64,000 nucleotides of DNA from Catenovulum agarivorans DS-2 (GCF_000568405.1 NZ_ARZY01000004.1:104551-168550); one strand, 5' to 3'. Positions 17,286 through 26,613 are shown, counted from the stretch's first letter. Notes: generated by a model from the letters alone, not told the origin. Made by a program: numbers and translations.

Positions 17286-18485
17286 ATGGTAATCAAAGCG
17301 TTATTCATACCGGTTGCCTTAGTTGTCCTAAGTTACCTAGCACATGTCGAATATCTATTTCAATTTGGTGCTTGGAACCGAGCGTTGGAATGGCTGCCTC
17401 AGGTTAGCTTGTTGTTGGCGATTGGATTGGCAGCGCAATATAACCAAATTAGAGTGATCATTGCTTGTTTGCTTGGGTTGGCGATGTTACCGGAATTAGA
17501 CTATTGGTTGGCCCATGTGCCAGTTGAAGGTCAGTTACTAAAAGTAACTAAATTGCTGACGATATCAACGGCTGTTATTTTGGCACTTTGTTTGCCCAAT
17601 AAAAGTTTACGGCACTGGCTGGGGTGGTTAATCATGTTAGTGGGCATTAGTCCGCTGGTGATAAACTATTTTGGTTGGCAAGTGTTTCCGTCGCAGTTAG
17701 TCAAGTTATTGTCATTTCTAGTTGAAGCCAGATTGCCTGAACCTTTTTTCTCTTACCCGGTTTTGGCGGTCTGCTTGTTGGTAATTTTACTCAGCCTGCT
17801 TGCATGCTGGCGCTATAACCAAGCGCAAGAAGGCGTATTTATTTCTTTACTGTGTGCGGGCTGGTTATCTAGCCAATTGGTTGGCAATCAACAACTGGTT
17901 GCTTTGTGTTTTTTATCAGTTGCCATATGTGCCATTATCTTTGTCGCTCAATATGCATATAGGTTAGCGTATTATGATGAGTTAACTGGCCTGCCTTCGC
18001 GCAGAGCACTAAATCAATATGCATCTTCGCTCGGGCGCAATTATATCGTTGTCATGTCTGACGTCGATCACTTTAAAAAATTTAACGACACCTATGGCCA
18101 CGATGTTGGTGATCAAGTTTTAAAATTAGTGGCTAGCCGACTGAACCAAGTTGGTCAAGGTGGCAGGGTATTTCGTTATGGCGGTGAAGAGTTTACCTTG
18201 GTATTTAAAGGTCACAAACAAACTAAAGTGGTTGCCGAGCTAGAGCGATTGCGTCAAAGTATTGCCGAATACGATATGGTTGTAAGAGATAAAACTCGCG
18301 CAAGTCAAAGCAAAAAAAATCGTAAAACGAGTGCGCAGTCGAGCAAACAAGTTGTTAATGTAACCATTAGTTTAGGTTATTGTGTCAGTAATAAATCGTA
18401 TGGCAGTTTTGACGCTTGTTTAAAAATTGCGGATGAAGCGCTGTATCGAGCTAAAAAAGCCGGCAGAAACTGTGTGAGTGATTAA
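17286..18485 (+). CDS. Membrane-bound GGDEF diguanylate cyclase
   Basis: The 399-residue enzyme should make c-di-GMP from GTP. About seven hydrophobic segments occupy residues 3-225 and form an unclassified membrane sensor. The GGDEF domain follows (about 226-399), with the active-site GGEEF at 299-303 and metal aspartates near SDVDHFK (259-265). The inhibitory RxxD site is absent: GQGG stands at its position, so product feedback through the usual I-site is not expected. A basic, Ser/Lys/Arg-rich insert lies at about 335-355. An 11-bp gap to the NUDIX gene suggests co-transcription. Confidence 0.92.
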   Translation: MVIKALFIPVALVVLSYLAHVEYLFQFGAWNRALEWLPQVSLLLAIGLAAQYNQIRVIIACLLGLAMLPELDYWLAHVPVEGQLLKVTKLLTISTAVILALCLPNKSLRHWLGWLIMLVGISPLVINYFGWQVFPSQLVKLLSFLVEARLPEPFFSYPVLAVCLLVILLSLLACWRYNQAQEGVFISLLCAGWLSSQLVGNQQLVALCFLSVAICAIIFVAQYAYRLAYYDELTGLPSRRALNQYASSLGRNYIVVMSDVDHFKKFNDTYGHDVGDQVLKLVASRLNQVGQGGRVFRYGGEEFTLVFKGHKQTKVVAELERLRQSIAEYDMVVRDKTRASQSKKNRKTSAQSSKQVVNVTISLGYCVSNKSYGSFDACLKIADEALYRAKKAGRNCVSD

Positions 18486-18496
18486 AAGGAAAAGCA

Positions 18497-19057
18497 ATGA
18501 CATCAAAATTAACCGATGAGTCGAATCCTTGGCTGGTGCATAGTAGCCAAGAAATTTATGCCAATGCATGGATTAGAGTTAGAGAAGACAAAGTGACTAC
18601 GCCCGCCAATACACCTGGTATATATAGTGTGGTCGAGTTTCAAAATTTAGCAGTGGGTATTGTCCCTATTGATCAGCACGGTAACACTTGGTTGGTTGGC
18701 CAATGGCGTTATCCATTGGAGTCTTACAGTTGGGAAATTATTGAAGGCGGTTGTCCAAAAGGTGAGAAACCTGAAGATTGCGCATTGCGCGAATTAAAAG
18801 AAGAAGCCGGTTTAGTTGCTGACAAGTTACAGCCATTTATGGAATTGTCATTGTCGAATAGCTCAACGGATGACACTGCGGTTGTATATGTTGCGACTGG
18901 CCTTACCGAAGGGGAAGCCGAGCCAGAAGAAACAGAGCAACTACAGTTGACTAAAATGCCGTTATCGCAGGTGTACGAACTGGTATTGGCAGGAAAGATT
19001 CACGACGCCATTAGCGTCGCGGCTATATTGAAACTAAAAGCGCTGGGATATTTTTAG
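18497..19057 (+). CDS. NUDIX hydrolase, ADP-ribose pyrophosphatase-like
   Basis: The 186-residue enzyme carries an intact Nudix box at residues 84-106 (Gly84, Glu90, Arg98-Glu99, Glu102-Glu103, Gly105). It should therefore hydrolyse a nucleoside diphosphate linked to another moiety with Mg2+. The preceding strands (VEFQNLAVGIVPID, VGQWRYPLE) place it near ADP-ribose/ADP-sugar pyrophosphatases. Which substrate it prefers cannot be told. AAGGA sits at good distance before the ATG. It follows the GGDEF gene by 11 bp. Confidence 0.88.
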   Translation: MTSKLTDESNPWLVHSSQEIYANAWIRVREDKVTTPANTPGIYSVVEFQNLAVGIVPIDQHGNTWLVGQWRYPLESYSWEIIEGGCPKGEKPEDCALRELKEEAGLVADKLQPFMELSLSNSSTDDTAVVYVATGLTEGEAEPEETEQLQLTKMPLSQVYELVLAGKIHDAISVAAILKLKALGYF

Positions 19058-19078
19058 TTTCACTGGGTTATTGCTCTT

Positions 19079-19103
19079 GAGGGTAGCTTAGTTAGCTACC
19101 CTA
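19079..19103. terminator. Hairpin between convergent NUDIX and UPF0114 genes
   Basis: GGGTAGCT and AGCTACCC (19081-19088 and 19094-19101) form an 8-bp stem with loop TAGTT. No long T-run follows, so termination efficiency is uncertain. Its position between two gene ends fits a shared terminator. Confidence 0.5.
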
Positions 19104-19595
19104 GTGGCTATGCCTAGTAATCTTATCCAAATAGCCCATAGCAAATGCAGAAACGACAAAAGTCAGATGGATGATGACATACCAGAGCATTTTTTCGCTT
19201 TCGATGTTGTCCGCATTCATAAATACTTTTAATAAATGAATTGAAGAAATGGCGACAATAGACGCGGCAACTTTGTTTTTAAGAGTGCCAGAGTCCACTT
19301 TACCTAACCAACCGAGCTTCTCATTGCCTTCCTCAATATCAATTTTACTGACAAAGTTTTCATAGCCTGAAAACATCACCATGATCAGCAGCCCACCAAC
19401 AAGCACCATATCGATTAGAGAAAGTGTGACCAATATTAAATCGGTCTCTTTGGTTGCAAAAATATGTGGCATTAGGTGAAACAGTTCTTGGAAAAACTTA
19501 ATCGACAAGGCGACTAAAACCAAGCTTAACCCGAGGTAAATCGGTGCTAATAACCAACGTGTAGCATACAAAACTTTTTCCAACTGCTTTTCCAA
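19101..19595 (-). CDS. UPF0114 (YqhA-like) inner-membrane protein
   Basis: The product has 164 residues with three or four transmembrane segments (about 13-35, 53-78, 108-125 and 135-155). It shows the family's characteristic [13 protein letters not shown] opening and [12 protein letters not shown] central motif. The function of UPF0114 proteins is not established. The start is a TTG, supported by a strong AGGAG six bases upstream. The MITE-like element lies just upstream of it. Confidence 0.87.
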   Translation of the reverse strand: MEKQLEKVLYATRWLLAPIYLGLSLVLVALSIKFFQELFHLMPHIFATKETDLILVTLSLIDMVLVGGLLIMVMFSGYENFVSKIDIEEGNEKLGWLGKVDSGTLKNKVAASIVAISSIHLLKVFMNADNIESEKMLWYVIIHLTFVVSAFAMGYLDKITRHSH

Positions 19596-19637
19596 AGCAA
19601 ACTCCTTTGAGGGAATAAATTAATGGTCGGTATTATA

Positions 19638-19785
19638 GATCTAAATCAATATTAATAGCGATAATCAGCAGGAGATAAAAGCCATTTAGGTAAGGCAAGT
19701 TGGCACAGACATAGTGGTTCTATATCAAGCCAACTTAACGCAGCATAAATGGCTCTGATACTCGCAATTTATATTGATTTAGCTC
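19638..19785. mobile_element. MITE-like imperfect palindromic element
   Basis: A non-coding stretch of about 148 bp has two arms that are imperfect reverse complements along nearly their whole length. The outer 12 bases (19641-19652 and 19771-19782) match perfectly. Inner matched blocks are AGCCATTTA with TAAATGGCT and AAGTTGGC with GCCAACTT. A TA dinucleotide flanks each end (19636-19637 and 19786-19787), as expected for insertion by IS630/mariner-type transposases. It has no coding capacity, and no second copy was noticed in this window. Confidence 0.6.
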
Positions 19786-19830
19786 TACTATGGGAAGAAG
19801 CTTCAGGAAGGGCTATTAATGTATAGGCAC

Positions 19831-19857
19831 AAAAAAGCCGACTGATGTCGGCTTTTT
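19831..19857 (-). terminator. Terminator of the cold-shock gene
   Basis: GCCGAC and GTCGGC pair around loop TGAT (19837-19852). An A-run lies on one side and a T-run on the other, so the hairpin has a T-tail on either strand. It sits about 27 bp beyond the csp stop codon. Confidence 0.85.
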
Positions 19858-19883
19858 ACGGTATCAATTAGTTGACAGGTAAA

Positions 19884-20105
<222 letters not shown>

Positions 20106-20171
20106 TTACAAAATAAAACTAAGTTGCCACAGGATCTGACAACCTTTCAGTTGCGAAAAACCGCAGAAATC

Positions 20172-20201
20172 ATTGTAGCAGCTAAATTGATTAAATGTCG
20201 C
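20172..20201 (-). promoter_or_regulatory. Probable sigma-70 promoter of the cold-shock gene
   Basis: Read on the minus strand there is a -35-like GCGACA (20196-20201), an 18-bp spacer and a -10 TACAAT (20172-20177). Both hexamers are near consensus, and the site faces the csp gene. Confidence 0.5.
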
Positions 20202-20295
20202 TCAATATTTTAAGTTTTTATGAAAATTTTTTAACTTGCTTTTGGCTGTGGGGTAGTAAAGCTATTATTGAGCATAAAAACAGCGTTAATTCAGC

Positions 20296-20919
20296 TTATT
20301 GAGGCTGGTATTGGTACAAATGGTAACAAGATTGGCCAGCTGATTGACTCTTTAATAACTGCCAATTTTCTGGTGGGGTGAATGAGGTTAACTCTTTCTC
20401 ATGTTCAACATAGATAAAAGCATTGGCTGCAAGCCAATTATTGTGACTCAGCAGCTCACAGCAAGGTGTTAATAAGTTTTTCCGAAAAGGTGGATCAATG
20501 AATATTAGGTCGTACTGTTGAGTTGCAGGATTGGCCAAATACTTTTGGCTATCTGTTGTAATAATTTGACATTGGACATCATTGGTCACATTTAATGAGG
20601 CCAAGTTTTGCTTAAGCTGGTTAGCTGCAGAGTTCGACAGCTCTAACATGGTTAGCTGATTTGCTCCTCTAGATAACGCTTCAAAAGCCAGTGCACCAGA
20701 GCCAGCGAAACAATCGAGTACGTTAGCACCTGCAACATCAAACATAATCCAGTTAAATAAGGTTTCTTTGACTCTGTCGGTTGTTGGACGCAAACCGTCT
20801 ATATCCATCACGGGCAGCTTTTTTCCCTTGAACATACCAGAAATTATCCGTACAGCACCAGTATTCTTGCTTGCTTTACGATTTGCTTTATTTTGTCTGC
20901 GGGCTGGGCGTGATACCAT
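20296..20919 (-). CDS. rsmD: 16S rRNA (guanine966-N2)-methyltransferase RsmD
   Basis: RsmD methylates G966 of 16S rRNA in the assembled small subunit using S-adenosylmethionine. The 207-residue protein has the SAM-binding LDCFAGSGALAFE motif at 68-80 and the catalytic DPPF at 142-145. A basic N-terminal tail (residues 1-25) probably contacts rRNA. RPTTDRVKETLFNW is diagnostic of the family. It is divergent from ftsY over 105 bp, the conserved arrangement in gammaproteobacteria. Confidence 0.95.
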   Translation of the reverse strand: MVSRPARRQNKANRKASKNTGAVRIISGMFKGKKLPVMDIDGLRPTTDRVKETLFNWIMFDVAGANVLDCFAGSGALAFEALSRGANQLTMLELSNSAANQLKQNLASLNVTNDVQCQIITTDSQKYLANPATQQYDLIFIDPPFRKNLLTPCCELLSHNNWLAANAFIYVEHEKELTSFTPPENWQLLKSQSAGQSCYHLYQYQPQ

Positions 20920-21024
20920 TAGTGTCTAAATTTGATGGAAAAATGATATTTTACCCCAAAGCAGGGTGTTAGAGCCAGTTTCCGACATATTCAACGCGAT
21001 TTTTTAAAGAGAAAGTTAGCCAAA

Positions 21025-22278
21025 ATGAGTCAAAAAAAAGGTTTATTTGGATGGTTTGGGCGTAAATCCGAATCAAAAACAACAGAGCAAGCTCAGAAAA
21101 CAAACGAGTCAAAGGCAGATATAACTCAGACGCAATCTGAAGACAATGCCGTTGCATCTGAGGTTGTTGAAAAAACGGCAAGTACAACACAGGTTCAAAC
21201 TGAACAAAACAATGAGAGTGCACCACAGACAGAGCAAGCCATTGAGCAAGTTGTTGAGGTTGAGCCAGCGGCAAAAGTTGTATCAGAGCCTGAACCCGAG
21301 CCCCAAGTGCTAGCGCAGCCAGAACCACAGCAAAAACCGAAAAAGGGGCTGTTCGCGCGTTTAAAAGCAAGTTTAACCCGAACCAAAGCTTCGATTGGCA
21401 GTGGTTTATTTTCATTGTTCAAAGGGAAAAAAATTGACGATGAATTGTATGAGGATCTTGAAACTCAGTTGCTGATGGCCGACGTGGGAATAGAAACCAC
21501 CATGAAGATTATCGACCAAGTAACGGAATCCGCTGAGAAAAAACAATTAAAAGAAGCAGAAAGCTTATATACAGTGGTTAAAGACCAAATGCAGTATATT
21601 TTGCAAGAAGTGGAACAACCGCTAGCATTTGATAAGGCCAAAGGCCCGTTTGTTATGTTGATGGTCGGAGTGAATGGAGTAGGTAAAACCACCACCATAG
21701 GGAAACTAGCTAAACAATACCAGCAGCAAGGCAAATCAGTTATGTTAGCCGCAGGTGATACTTTTAGGGCTGCAGCGGTTGAGCAATTGCAGGTTTGGGG
21801 ACAGCGTAATGACATTGCGGTTGTTGCTCAGCACACTGGAGCCGACAGTGCGTCAGTAATTTTTGATGCCTATGAATCAGCTAAGTCGAAAAATGTTGAT
21901 ATTTTAATAGCTGACACTGCAGGGCGTTTGCAGAATAAATCGCACTTAATGGAAGAGTTGAAAAAGATAGTTCGTGTGATGAAAAAAATCGACCCTGAGG
22001 CGCCGCATGAAATCATGTTAGTTGTTGATGCAACCACAGGTCAGAATGCAATTAGCCAAGCTAAATTGTTTGGCGAAGCGGTTGGTTTAACGGGTATCAG
22101 CTTAACTAAATTAGATGGTACAGCAAAAGGCGGGGTGATATTTGCAATCGCAGATAAGTTTAAGGTGCCGATTCGGTACATTGGTGTTGGTGAAGGAATT
22201 GATGATCTTCGCCCATTTGCTGCAAATGATTTTATTGACGCGCTATTTGCTCAAGAAGAAAGTGAGCAAGCAGAATAA
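21025..22278 (+). CDS. ftsY: Signal recognition particle receptor FtsY
   Basis: FtsY is the membrane-associated GTPase that receives SRP-bound ribosomes for co-translational membrane insertion. The 417 residues comprise an acidic, Gln/Glu-rich A domain (about 15-115) bounded by two amphipathic basic stretches (GLFGWFGRK and GLFARLKASL), then the N and G domains. The P-loop GVNGVGKT starts at residue 215, followed by DTAGRLQ and TKLDGTAKGG. All GTPase motifs are present. It heads the ftsY-ftsE-ftsX operon, with 29 bp to ftsE. Confidence 0.97.
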   Translation: MSQKKGLFGWFGRKSESKTTEQAQKTNESKADITQTQSEDNAVASEVVEKTASTTQVQTEQNNESAPQTEQAIEQVVEVEPAAKVVSEPEPEPQVLAQPEPQQKPKKGLFARLKASLTRTKASIGSGLFSLFKGKKIDDELYEDLETQLLMADVGIETTMKIIDQVTESAEKKQLKEAESLYTVVKDQMQYILQEVEQPLAFDKAKGPFVMLMVGVNGVGKTTTIGKLAKQYQQQGKSVMLAAGDTFRAAAVEQLQVWGQRNDIAVVAQHTGADSASVIFDAYESAKSKNVDILIADTAGRLQNKSHLMEELKKIVRVMKKIDPEAPHEIMLVVDATTGQNAISQAKLFGEAVGLTGISLTKLDGTAKGGVIFAIADKFKVPIRYIGVGEGIDDLRPFAANDFIDALFAQEESEQAE

Positions 22279-22307
22279 CTAAAACATAACAGATTACAGA
22301 GGACTGT

Positions 22308-23000
22308 ATGATTCGGTTTGAGCAAGTTTCAAAATCGTATTCAGGCGGGGTGCAAGCTTTACAAAAAATTAGCTTTCACATTCAGCCAGGCGAAATGGCT
22401 TTTTTGACAGGGCACTCGGGTGCAGGTAAAAGTACCTTGCTCAAACTGATATCGATAATGGAAAGGCCGTCGGCTGGTCATGTGTTTATTAATGGCCACG
22501 ATTTAAGCAAAGTTAACCGAAAACAAATACCTTTTGTGCGCCGCGACATTGGTATGATTTTCCAAAATCATAGGTTACTGCGCGATAATACAATTTTTGA
22601 CAATGTTGCATTGCCATTGGTGATTGAAGGGTATGGGTTAAAAGCAATTCGCAAACGTGTTGAAACCGCGTTAGACAAGGTTGGCTTGTTAGATAAAGCT
22701 CGGTACTACCCAAATATGTTGTCAGGTGGTGAACAGCAGCGAGTTGGCATCGCCAGAGCTGTGGTAAATACACCCCCAATACTCCTAGCAGATGAACCAA
22801 CTGGTAATTTAGATCCTAAGTTATCGTTAGAAATTATGCGTTTATTCGAAGACTTTAATTCTGTCGGAACCAGTGTGTTAATCGCAACCCATGATTTAGG
22901 TTTGATAGCTCGTATGAAGTATCGAACCTTAACGCTAACTAGAGGCCGTATGGTGCAAGACGGATTGGAAGCCAGCGGCGCAAATGGAGTTGAATCATGA
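22308..23000 (+). CDS. ftsE: Cell-division ABC ATPase FtsE
   Basis: FtsE is the ATPase partner of FtsX at the divisome. It uses ATP to switch periplasmic amidase activation. The 230-residue protein has Walker A GHSGAGKST (about 35-43), signature LSGGEQQR, Walker B ILLADEPTG and the switch histidine in ATHD. All are intact, in contrast to the MCE-associated ATPase at 32156. Its last 4 bp overlap the ftsX start (ATGA), a coupled arrangement. Confidence 0.97.
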   Translation: MIRFEQVSKSYSGGVQALQKISFHIQPGEMAFLTGHSGAGKSTLLKLISIMERPSAGHVFINGHDLSKVNRKQIPFVRRDIGMIFQNHRLLRDNTIFDNVALPLVIEGYGLKAIRKRVETALDKVGLLDKARYYPNMLSGGEQQRVGIARAVVNTPPILLADEPTGNLDPKLSLEIMRLFEDFNSVGTSVLIATHDLGLIARMKYRTLTLTRGRMVQDGLEASGANGVES

Positions 23001-23989
23001 GTCTATTATTCAAACAGCGCGGTGCTGCAGGCGCGAATCAACGAAAATTAGGTTTGTTTGCTAAGGTTATCGCTTTTTTTGTTGGCAATATTCGCCATTG
23101 GCTCGCAGCATTAGGAGATATTTGGCGAGATCCTATCCCGTCTATTTTGACCGTGGCAGTATTGGGTGTCAGTCTAACCCTGCCTTCGATAATGTATGTA
23201 GTTGCTAAAAATGCTCAGAGCGTTGAACAACATTGGCAAAGTGCCGCTGAGATTTCATTGTTTTTGCACACAGATTTATCCGAAAAACAGCTGCAAACTT
23301 TCATTAAGCAGGTGGAGTTACACCCTAAAGTTGAAAAAGTTGTCTTTGTCAGCAATGAGCAGGCTCTGTCTGAATTTGAGCAATTATCTGGTTTTGGTGA
23401 CGCTCTAAGTCTGCTAGATAGTAATCCTTTGCCTAATGTATTAATTGTCGTGCCTCTTGCTGACTATGCATTTGCTTCTCCAGCAGCAGATCTATTAACT
23501 GAATTTGAGCAAATGCGAGAAGTTGAATTTGGTAAGTTAGATATCGAGTGGCTACGGCGGCTTAATGCCGTTTTAAATCTAATTAAAGATACCATGGGCA
23601 GCTTAGGATTGTTGTTATGTATTTCTGTGGTGTTGATTGTCGGAAATACCATTCGTTTATCAATTATCAATCGCAAAGAAGAAATTGAAGTATTAAAACT
23701 GGTTGGTGCCACCGACGGGTTTATCCAGCGACCTTTTTTATTTACGGGCTTGTGGTATGGTTTTTTTGGTGGATTGATTGCTTGGTTGAGTATTGAGCTG
23801 ATGCTGTATTATTTATCTGGCTCTATTGTCACCATTGCCGATTTATATCAATCTGATTTTAGGCTAGCAGGTTTATCCGTGTCAGAAATGATCAATTTGT
23901 TGCTGATGAGCATGGGGCTGGGTCTATCTGGTTCGTATTTGGTTGTACGCAAACAGATTTTATTAATAGAGCCTGATTCAAGTATTTAA
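22997..23989 (+). CDS. ftsX: Cell-division protein FtsX
   Basis: FtsX is the four-helix inner-membrane partner of FtsE. The 330 residues show a basic cytoplasmic N-terminus, a first membrane helix near 50-70 and a periplasmic domain (about 75-200) that in the family recruits amidase activators. Three C-terminal helices surround the conserved NRKEEIEVLKLVGAT cytoplasmic loop. The length is typical. A rho-independent terminator follows, and no rpoH gene is found downstream although it commonly follows ftsX in related bacteria. Confidence 0.96.
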   Translation: MSLLFKQRGAAGANQRKLGLFAKVIAFFVGNIRHWLAALGDIWRDPIPSILTVAVLGVSLTLPSIMYVVAKNAQSVEQHWQSAAEISLFLHTDLSEKQLQTFIKQVELHPKVEKVVFVSNEQALSEFEQLSGFGDALSLLDSNPLPNVLIVVPLADYAFASPAADLLTEFEQMREVEFGKLDIEWLRRLNAVLNLIKDTMGSLGLLLCISVVLIVGNTIRLSIINRKEEIEVLKLVGATDGFIQRPFLFTGLWYGFFGGLIAWLSIELMLYYLSGSIVTIADLYQSDFRLAGLSVSEMINLLLMSMGLGLSGSYLVVRKQILLIEPDSSI

Positions 23990-24015
23990 CCTGTGCTCAG
24001 GATAATGCCATAGAC

Positions 24016-24046
24016 AAAAAAGGCGCTGGTTTAACCGCGCCTTTTT
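24016..24046. terminator. Bidirectional terminator between ftsX and the DUF481 gene
   Basis: AAAAAGGCGC and GCGCCTTTTT form a 10-bp stem around a 10-base loop, with A and T runs giving a T-tail on both strands. It lies between the convergent ends of ftsX (23989) and the DUF481 gene (24071). Confidence 0.88.
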
Positions 24047-24070
24047 AGTGCCTGTTTTTGAATCAACAGA

Positions 24071-24832
24071 TTAGAACAAATAGACAAAGGTAATGCTGGT
24101 TGTCGTATCAGTATTTTCTTTTGTTGCAGGTACTTCACTATTATGGGTGATAGTATAAGCGGCTTTCATACTTAAACTGCCCATCAAATTTGCTGAAATA
24201 GCTGACTCAGATTTAGTTTTAGTGTTTTTGCCACTTTCAAGCGCAGCTTCTGTGCTTAGCTTTTGGGTGAATTTTGCATTTGCACTAAATTTGTATTGAT
24301 ACTCTGCGGCTAAACGCAGCACTGCAGTTTCAGCTTTTTCACCTGAGTCCACTTTACTGAAGCTATAACCAGGACCGATGTTGTACTTAAAGTACGAAGT
24401 ATCGTTACCAAACAGTTGATCAGAATAACCTGCAGCAATTGTGCTTTGGTAATCATAACCACTAAATTTGTCATCTTCATATGAAGCAAATACAAATAAA
24501 GCGGAATGTTCGTCATTTAATTTATAATCACCTTGGCCTGATAAAAAGTACTTTTGTGCCGTTGTTTCAGAAACTTTTGTATCGGCGACATTGTCCCCAT
24601 CGGTGTCAATGTCTAGATCATCTTTTTTGTATAAAGCTTCTAACTGATATTGGTTACTCCAGTTTTCAAGCTCATGTTTATAGGCAACTTTACCTTTAAG
24701 TGAAGTGGTCTCTGTATTACCTGAAGTGACAATGATACCAAGCTCAAATTCACCTTCTGCGGGTGTTTGAGCAAATACATTGCTTGACGCTAAAACGCTT
24801 GTTATCGCTGCTAGTTGAAAAATGCGATTCAT
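24071..24832 (-). CDS. DUF481 family outer-membrane beta-barrel protein (YdiY-like)
   Basis: The 253-residue protein has a cleavable signal peptide (about 1-21, ending VFA). A beta-rich body of alternating hydrophobic strands ends in TFVYLF, a typical outer-membrane C-terminus. The opening GEFELGIIVTSGNTETTSLKGK is the hallmark of DUF481. In other bacteria members are salt- or acid-induced, but no mechanism is known. AGGAG precedes the ATG. It lies 14 bp downstream of the MscS gene on the same strand and the two may be co-transcribed. Confidence 0.9.
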   Translation of the reverse strand: MNRIFQLAAITSVLASSNVFAQTPAEGEFELGIIVTSGNTETTSLKGKVAYKHELENWSNQYQLEALYKKDDLDIDTDGDNVADTKVSETTAQKYFLSGQGDYKLNDEHSALFVFASYEDDKFSGYDYQSTIAAGYSDQLFGNDTSYFKYNIGPGYSFSKVDSGEKAETAVLRLAAEYQYKFSANAKFTQKLSTEAALESGKNTKTKSESAISANLMGSLSMKAAYTITHNSEVPATKENTDTTTSITFVYLF

Positions 24833-24846
24833 AAAAACTCCTAAAC

Positions 24847-25668
24847 TTATGCGTTATCTTTGTGTAAATGTACATCCATTTGTGGGAAAGGTATTTCAAT
24901 ACCATTTTTGTCTAGTTCAAGCTTTATTGATTTGTTTAAATCAAAATAGACTGTCCAGTAGTCGGCAGTTTTTACCCATGCTCGAACATTAAAGTTAACT
25001 GAAGAGTCAGCTAATGCGCCAACGGCGACTAATTTATCAGGCTCTGGTAAAATAAGCTCATGTTTATCCAAAACGGATTTAAGTACTTCTTCAGTTTTTT
25101 GCAAGTCAGCTGCATAACTAACACCCACAACTAAGTCTAAGCGACGAGTTTCATGGCGAGAATAGTTAGTAATTGCGCCACCAGTGACTTGTGCGTTTGG
25201 TAAAACTACATATTTATTATCAGGGGTAGTTAGAATAGTCGAAAAAATTTGAATCTCTTTAACCACACCCGATACACCACCGGCTTCTACAAAATCACCT
25301 GCTTTAAAGGGTCTGAACACGGTAATGAGTATACCTGAAGCAAAATTAGACAATGAACCTTGTAGCGATAAACCAATCGCTAAGCCGGCAGCACCAAGAA
25401 TTGCGACGAAGGTTGCAGTTTCAATACCAACTTGGCTAAGCGCTGCGATAATCACTGCTGCAAAAATTACCGCATTGACTAAGCTAGCAACAAAGCTTGC
25501 AACTGCTGTGTCGATACCGCGAGCTTGCAGCATTCTGTTGCTCAAAGAGCCAACATAGCGTGCTATCTTTCCACCGATCCAAAAAATTAATACGGCAGTG
25601 ACAAAGTTGATAAGGTAATCATTGATTTGAGTTTGATTGTTATTGTACCAGTCTAAGACTTGTTCCAT
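24847..25668 (-). CDS. mscS: Small-conductance mechanosensitive channel MscS
   Basis: MscS opens on membrane tension to release solutes after hypo-osmotic shock. The 273 residues contain three transmembrane helices (about 20-40, 60-85 and 90-115). The third is the Gly/Ala-rich pore helix, with AILGAAGLAIGLSLQGSLSNFASG. A cytoplasmic beta domain with the PFKAGDFVEAGGVSG motif and an alpha-beta C-terminal cage follow. Length and motifs match E. coli MscS. AGGAG precedes the ATG. It is divergent from crp across 242 bp, which should hold both promoters. Confidence 0.94.
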   Translation of the reverse strand: MEQVLDWYNNNQTQINDYLINFVTAVLIFWIGGKIARYVGSLSNRMLQARGIDTAVASFVASLVNAVIFAAVIIAALSQVGIETATFVAILGAAGLAIGLSLQGSLSNFASGILITVFRPFKAGDFVEAGGVSGVVKEIQIFSTILTTPDNKYVVLPNAQVTGGAITNYSRHETRRLDLVVGVSYAADLQKTEEVLKSVLDKHELILPEPDKLVAVGALADSSVNFNVRAWVKTADYWTVYFDLNKSIKLELDKNGIEIPFPQMDVHLHKDNA

Positions 25669-25910
25669 AACAGGCTCCTGTTTGAGTTAAAAATAATTGG
25701 GGTTGTGCCTTTGCTCACACTTTAAGGTATGGTTTAAGGTAATGGTTAAAGATTGTCCTTCCACGAGCGATGCAGTGTACAACGAGAGCATGATTATTGT
25801 ATGACAGATTAATTATCAAACGTAAGTGATTTTTCTTTAATTCACTGTATGATATAAAAAGTAATGGAAAAGTGTCGACAAGTTCACAATTAGAATAAGA
25901 GAGCAAAGCC

Positions 25911-26543
25911 ATGAGTATACCATACCATGTAGCCAACGATGAAGAGTTGCAAACTTTTATAAAACATTCTACTCGAAAGCGTTATCCAGCTAAGAGCACG
26001 ATTATATGTGCAGGCGACAAACCCGAAACTTTGTCGTTGTTATTAGAAGGGTCAGTAGCTGTTAGTATTGAAAATGAAGAAGGACGTGAGTTAATACTTG
26101 CTTACTTAAACCCTGGTGAGTTCTATGGCGAAATGGGCTTGTTTGATGGTCAAGAACGCAGTGCAACAGTTAAAGCTCGTAGTGAGTGTGAAGTTGCAGA
26201 AATTACCTATGATAAATTTAAGGATTTGTGTAAATCACATCCGGAAATACTATTTCGGGTGTCAGGGCAGTTAGCATTACGTTTGCGTGACACGTCACGA
26301 AAAGTGGTCGACCTTGCCTTTTTAGATGTTACAGGGCGAGTTGCTGCGGCTTTGTTAGATTTGTGCAAACAGCCAGATGCGATGACGCATCCAGATGGTA
26401 TGCAAATAAAAATTACTCGACAAGAATTAGGCCGAATTGTTGGTTGTTCGCGAGAAATGGTTGGCCGAGTGCTGAAAAACCTTGAAGAGCAAGGATTAAT
26501 TGAAGCTCATGGTAAAACTATGGTGGTGTACGGAACTCGCTAA
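25911..26543 (+). CDS. crp: cAMP receptor protein CRP
   Basis: CRP is the global transcription regulator activated by cAMP. The 210-residue protein has the cyclic-nucleotide pocket with [17 protein letters not shown] (about 73-89, containing the phosphate-binding Glu and Arg). A dimer helix RLRDTSRKV follows, then a winged helix with recognition helix GCSREMVGR. The DNA-contacting Arg, Glu and Arg of E. coli CRP are conserved. The C-terminus is nearly identical to the E. coli protein. The CHASE2 adenylate cyclase at 12300 is a cAMP source in the same window. No clear CRP box was seen upstream of crp itself. Confidence 0.96.
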   Translation: MSIPYHVANDEELQTFIKHSTRKRYPAKSTIICAGDKPETLSLLLEGSVAVSIENEEGRELILAYLNPGEFYGEMGLFDGQERSATVKARSECEVAEITYDKFKDLCKSHPEILFRVSGQLALRLRDTSRKVVDLAFLDVTGRVAAALLDLCKQPDAMTHPDGMQIKITRQELGRIVGCSREMVGRVLKNLEEQGLIEAHGKTMVVYGTR

Positions 26544-26613
26544 AACACTGATATTGTGATTGGGTTCATTGTTTTATGGCGTTTTTGTTTTTCAAAGCTG
26601 TATCACGGCTTTA

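Noticed and set aside
21195..21422. Minus-strand ORF inside ftsY
   Set aside because: It is the complement of the Glu/Gln-rich A domain and has no independent start signal.
25826..25848. Possible CRP box upstream of crp
   Set aside because: AGTGA and TCACT are present as an inverted pair but the spacing is about twice that of a CRP site.
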